Positions 11,829 through 13,052 of a DNA stretch of 13,052 bases are shown here, one piece after another. The stretch spans positions 1 through 13,052 of the forward strand of contig JAJRVX010000529.1 in NCBI GenBank assembly GCA_024277095.1, in the 5' to 3' direction. Made by a program: the position numbers and the translations under genes. The stretch's first letter is position 1; the number at the start of each line of letters is the position of its first letter. A model generated the notes under the pieces. The model did not search any database and was not told the DNA's origin. It saw only the letters and a list, made by a program, of their open reading frames with translations. This DNA comes from DUEN01 sp024277095. Lineage in GTDB: Bacteria; Chloroflexota; Anaerolineae; DUEN01.

Positions 11829-13052
11829 ATGAAACACACAAAAGAACACACGAAAGCCTTTAGAGGAAAGCCCTCCCCCCTCGCTAAGCGAGCATGGCTC
11901 TACTCACTTTACGTCCTGGCGATATCCATCGCGCTCGTATCATGTCGGGCGACCCCCACGCCTCCACCGGAGCCCGCCGGCATGCAGACCACACAGCCGC
12001 CCGCCACCCCCACACCAAAGCCGACGGACACTCCCACACCCATACCATCTCCCACTCCTACACCGGCGAAAATCGCCACACCGTCGGCCGTCGATGCGGG
12101 ATGGCTGAGCGCCGCCGGCGGCCCTGAGCGCACACGATTCAACCCGGGCGCCCATCCCGGACAGGTACATCCCATATGGCGCCTCCGCTTCCATGCCTGG
12201 GAGGACAACACGGTGTCTCCAGTGGAAGTGGCCGCCCTGCCCGATGCTATCTTCGTAGTGGACTCGTCCGGCCGGCTCGTGCGTGTGGATATGGAGACCG
12301 GGAACATCGACGCTCAGGCGGCCATCTGGCCGTATGGCCCCAGGGGTACGGTGCCGGGGGCGGCCATCGCCCTGACCGAGGGAGCCGTCGTGGTCTCCGC
12401 AACGGACACGTACTTCTCCCCCCAGGCGCATCTGCCCTACTTCCGCGGCAAATTCGTCGTGTTCGACGCGCAAAACCTGACGCGCCTGTGGGAACTCCCG
12501 GGGCTTTTCGGCCACAACTATCAGATCGCGGCCCAGAACGGCCAGGTCGCCGTCACCGACGACGAAGGCTCCATCGCCCTGTATCAGGCGCATACGGGGC
12601 AACTCGTCTGGTATCGCGAGGAAAGGGATCGGCACAACCGCATCCTGGCCGCCACAGGCGATACCCTCTTCATACGACAAACTCGCTCCGGACCACCGGA
12701 ACAGCGTGGCCCTTACGAGCGACGCCAGACCTTCCTCGCCCTGGACTGGGCAACGGGGGATCCCCGCTGGGAGGCACGTCCGGAGCTGACCGACGACGTC
12801 GTCGATGCGCTCACCGACAGGGAACGACTCTATCTCCTCGCCCATCCGGATCGGATACTGGTGCTAAGCGCGATCAATGGGGAGGAACTGTGGCGCATCA
12901 GCGAGGGGCCCGTCCACGAGAAGAGCCCGATCGCCCTGGCATATGGCAAACTATACGGCATCCGGATCCCCGAACAGCTCGTTCTTGCCTATGACGCGAC
13001 CACGGGGGAGGAGGTGTGGCGAACGCCGCTATCCGGCACATGGTCGGTGCCG
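11829..13052 (+). CDS. PQQ-type beta-propeller lipoprotein (3' end outside window)
   Basis: The first 408 residues are visible and the reading frame is open to the window edge. A basic N-terminus (to about residue 22) and hydrophobic stretch (24-37) end in lipobox LVSC with lipidated C39. A Thr/Pro-rich tether follows (about 40-80, repeats of TPTP), a style common in chloroflexi lipoproteins. From about residue 85 come roughly six repeats of the PQQ/WD-like type, with units such as IALYQAHTGQLVWYREE, ILVLSAINGEELWRISEG and LVLAYDATTGEEVWRTPLSG, which build a beta-propeller outside the membrane. Such propellers bind proteins or act as assembly scaffolds; there are no clear residues for PQQ catalysis. 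The start at 11829 is needed for the signal peptide, although only a distant AGGGG precedes it. A TACAAT at 11821-11826 is too close to the ATG to act as its -10. Confidence 0.85.
   Translation, partial: MKHTKEHTKAFRGKPSPLAKRAWLYSLYVLAISIALVSCRATPTPPPEPAGMQTTQPPATPTPKPTDTPTPIPSPTPTPAKIATPSAVDAGWLSAAGGPERTRFNPGAHPGQVHPIWRLRFHAWEDNTVSPVEVAALPDAIFVVDSSGRLVRVDMETGNIDAQAAIWPYGPRGTVPGAAIALTEGAVVVSATDTYFSPQAHLPYFRGKFVVFDAQNLTRLWELPGLFGHNYQIAAQNGQVAVTDDEGSIALYQAHTGQLVWYREERDRHNRILAATGDTLFIRQTRSGPPEQRGPYERRQTFLALDWATGDPRWEARPELTDDVVDALTDRERLYLLAHPDRILVLSAINGEELWRISEGPVHEKSPIALAYGKLYGIRIPEQLVLAYDATTGEEVWRTPLSGTWSVP

Noticed and set aside
11940..12845. 301-residue minus-strand frame opposite the propeller lipoprotein
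   Set aside because: Antisense shadow; the plus strand has a lipobox, tether and repeated propeller units.

Overview
The window is a GC-rich (roughly 60%) bacterial chromosome segment, most likely from a member of the Chloroflexota (Anaerolineae/Caldilineae-like). This is inferred from style: lipoproteins with Thr-Pro or Ala-Pro-Glu linkers, a NarL-type two-component pair with a multi-pass sensor, Hdr-type Fe-S proteins, and gaps full of hairpin-forming repeats. No rRNA, tRNA, CRISPR array, transposase or phage gene was seen.

Left part (1-4423, all genes on the minus strand). Reading in the direction of transcription, a strong extended -10 promoter near 4400 drives a multi-pass histidine kinase (4209-2620) whose end overlaps the start of a NarL/LuxR-type response regulator (2651-1986). 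Next comes a twin-CBS protein (1734-1291) with a clear intrinsic terminator (1160-1184). A single-domain cyclic-nucleotide-binding-fold protein (1025-564) follows, and 18 bp later an HdrC/HdrD-type [4Fe-4S] protein (545-1) that runs off the window. Together they look like a redox or energy-sensing and electron-transfer neighbourhood.

Middle (4424-4988). About 560 bp without a gene are packed with secondary structure. It holds one copy of a 66-bp dispersed repeat (second copy at 10531-10596) and a string of hairpins. A plus-strand terminator-like stem at 4741-4802 has a competing upstream stem. A perfect 34-bp palindrome lies at 4838-4871, and the minus-strand terminator of the next operon at 4904-4946. 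Ends at 4482 and 4799 are inverted repeats, so part of this may be a non-autonomous element.

Importer operon (9813-4989, minus strand). Its order is a peptide/nickel-family substrate-binding lipoprotein, a strong intercistronic hairpin, two Dpp/Opp-type permeases (4-bp overlap), a monohaem c-type cytochrome lipoprotein, and an unrecognised single-pass membrane protein overlapping the cytochrome by 32 bp, ended by a strong terminator. No ATPase subunits are present. The link of a solute importer with a lipid-anchored cytochrome c is the most unusual gene arrangement here.

Right part. About 880 bp (9814-10690) without a convincing gene carry several inverted repeats and the second 66-bp repeat copy. 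Two plus-strand genes follow: an UlaG/NAPE-PLD-like metallo-beta-lactamase-fold hydrolase (10774-11628), preceded by an extended -10 promoter and a palindrome, and a lipoprotein with a PQQ-type beta-propeller (11829 to the window end, incomplete). A perfect 12-bp palindrome resembling LacI-family operators lies just upstream of the latter.
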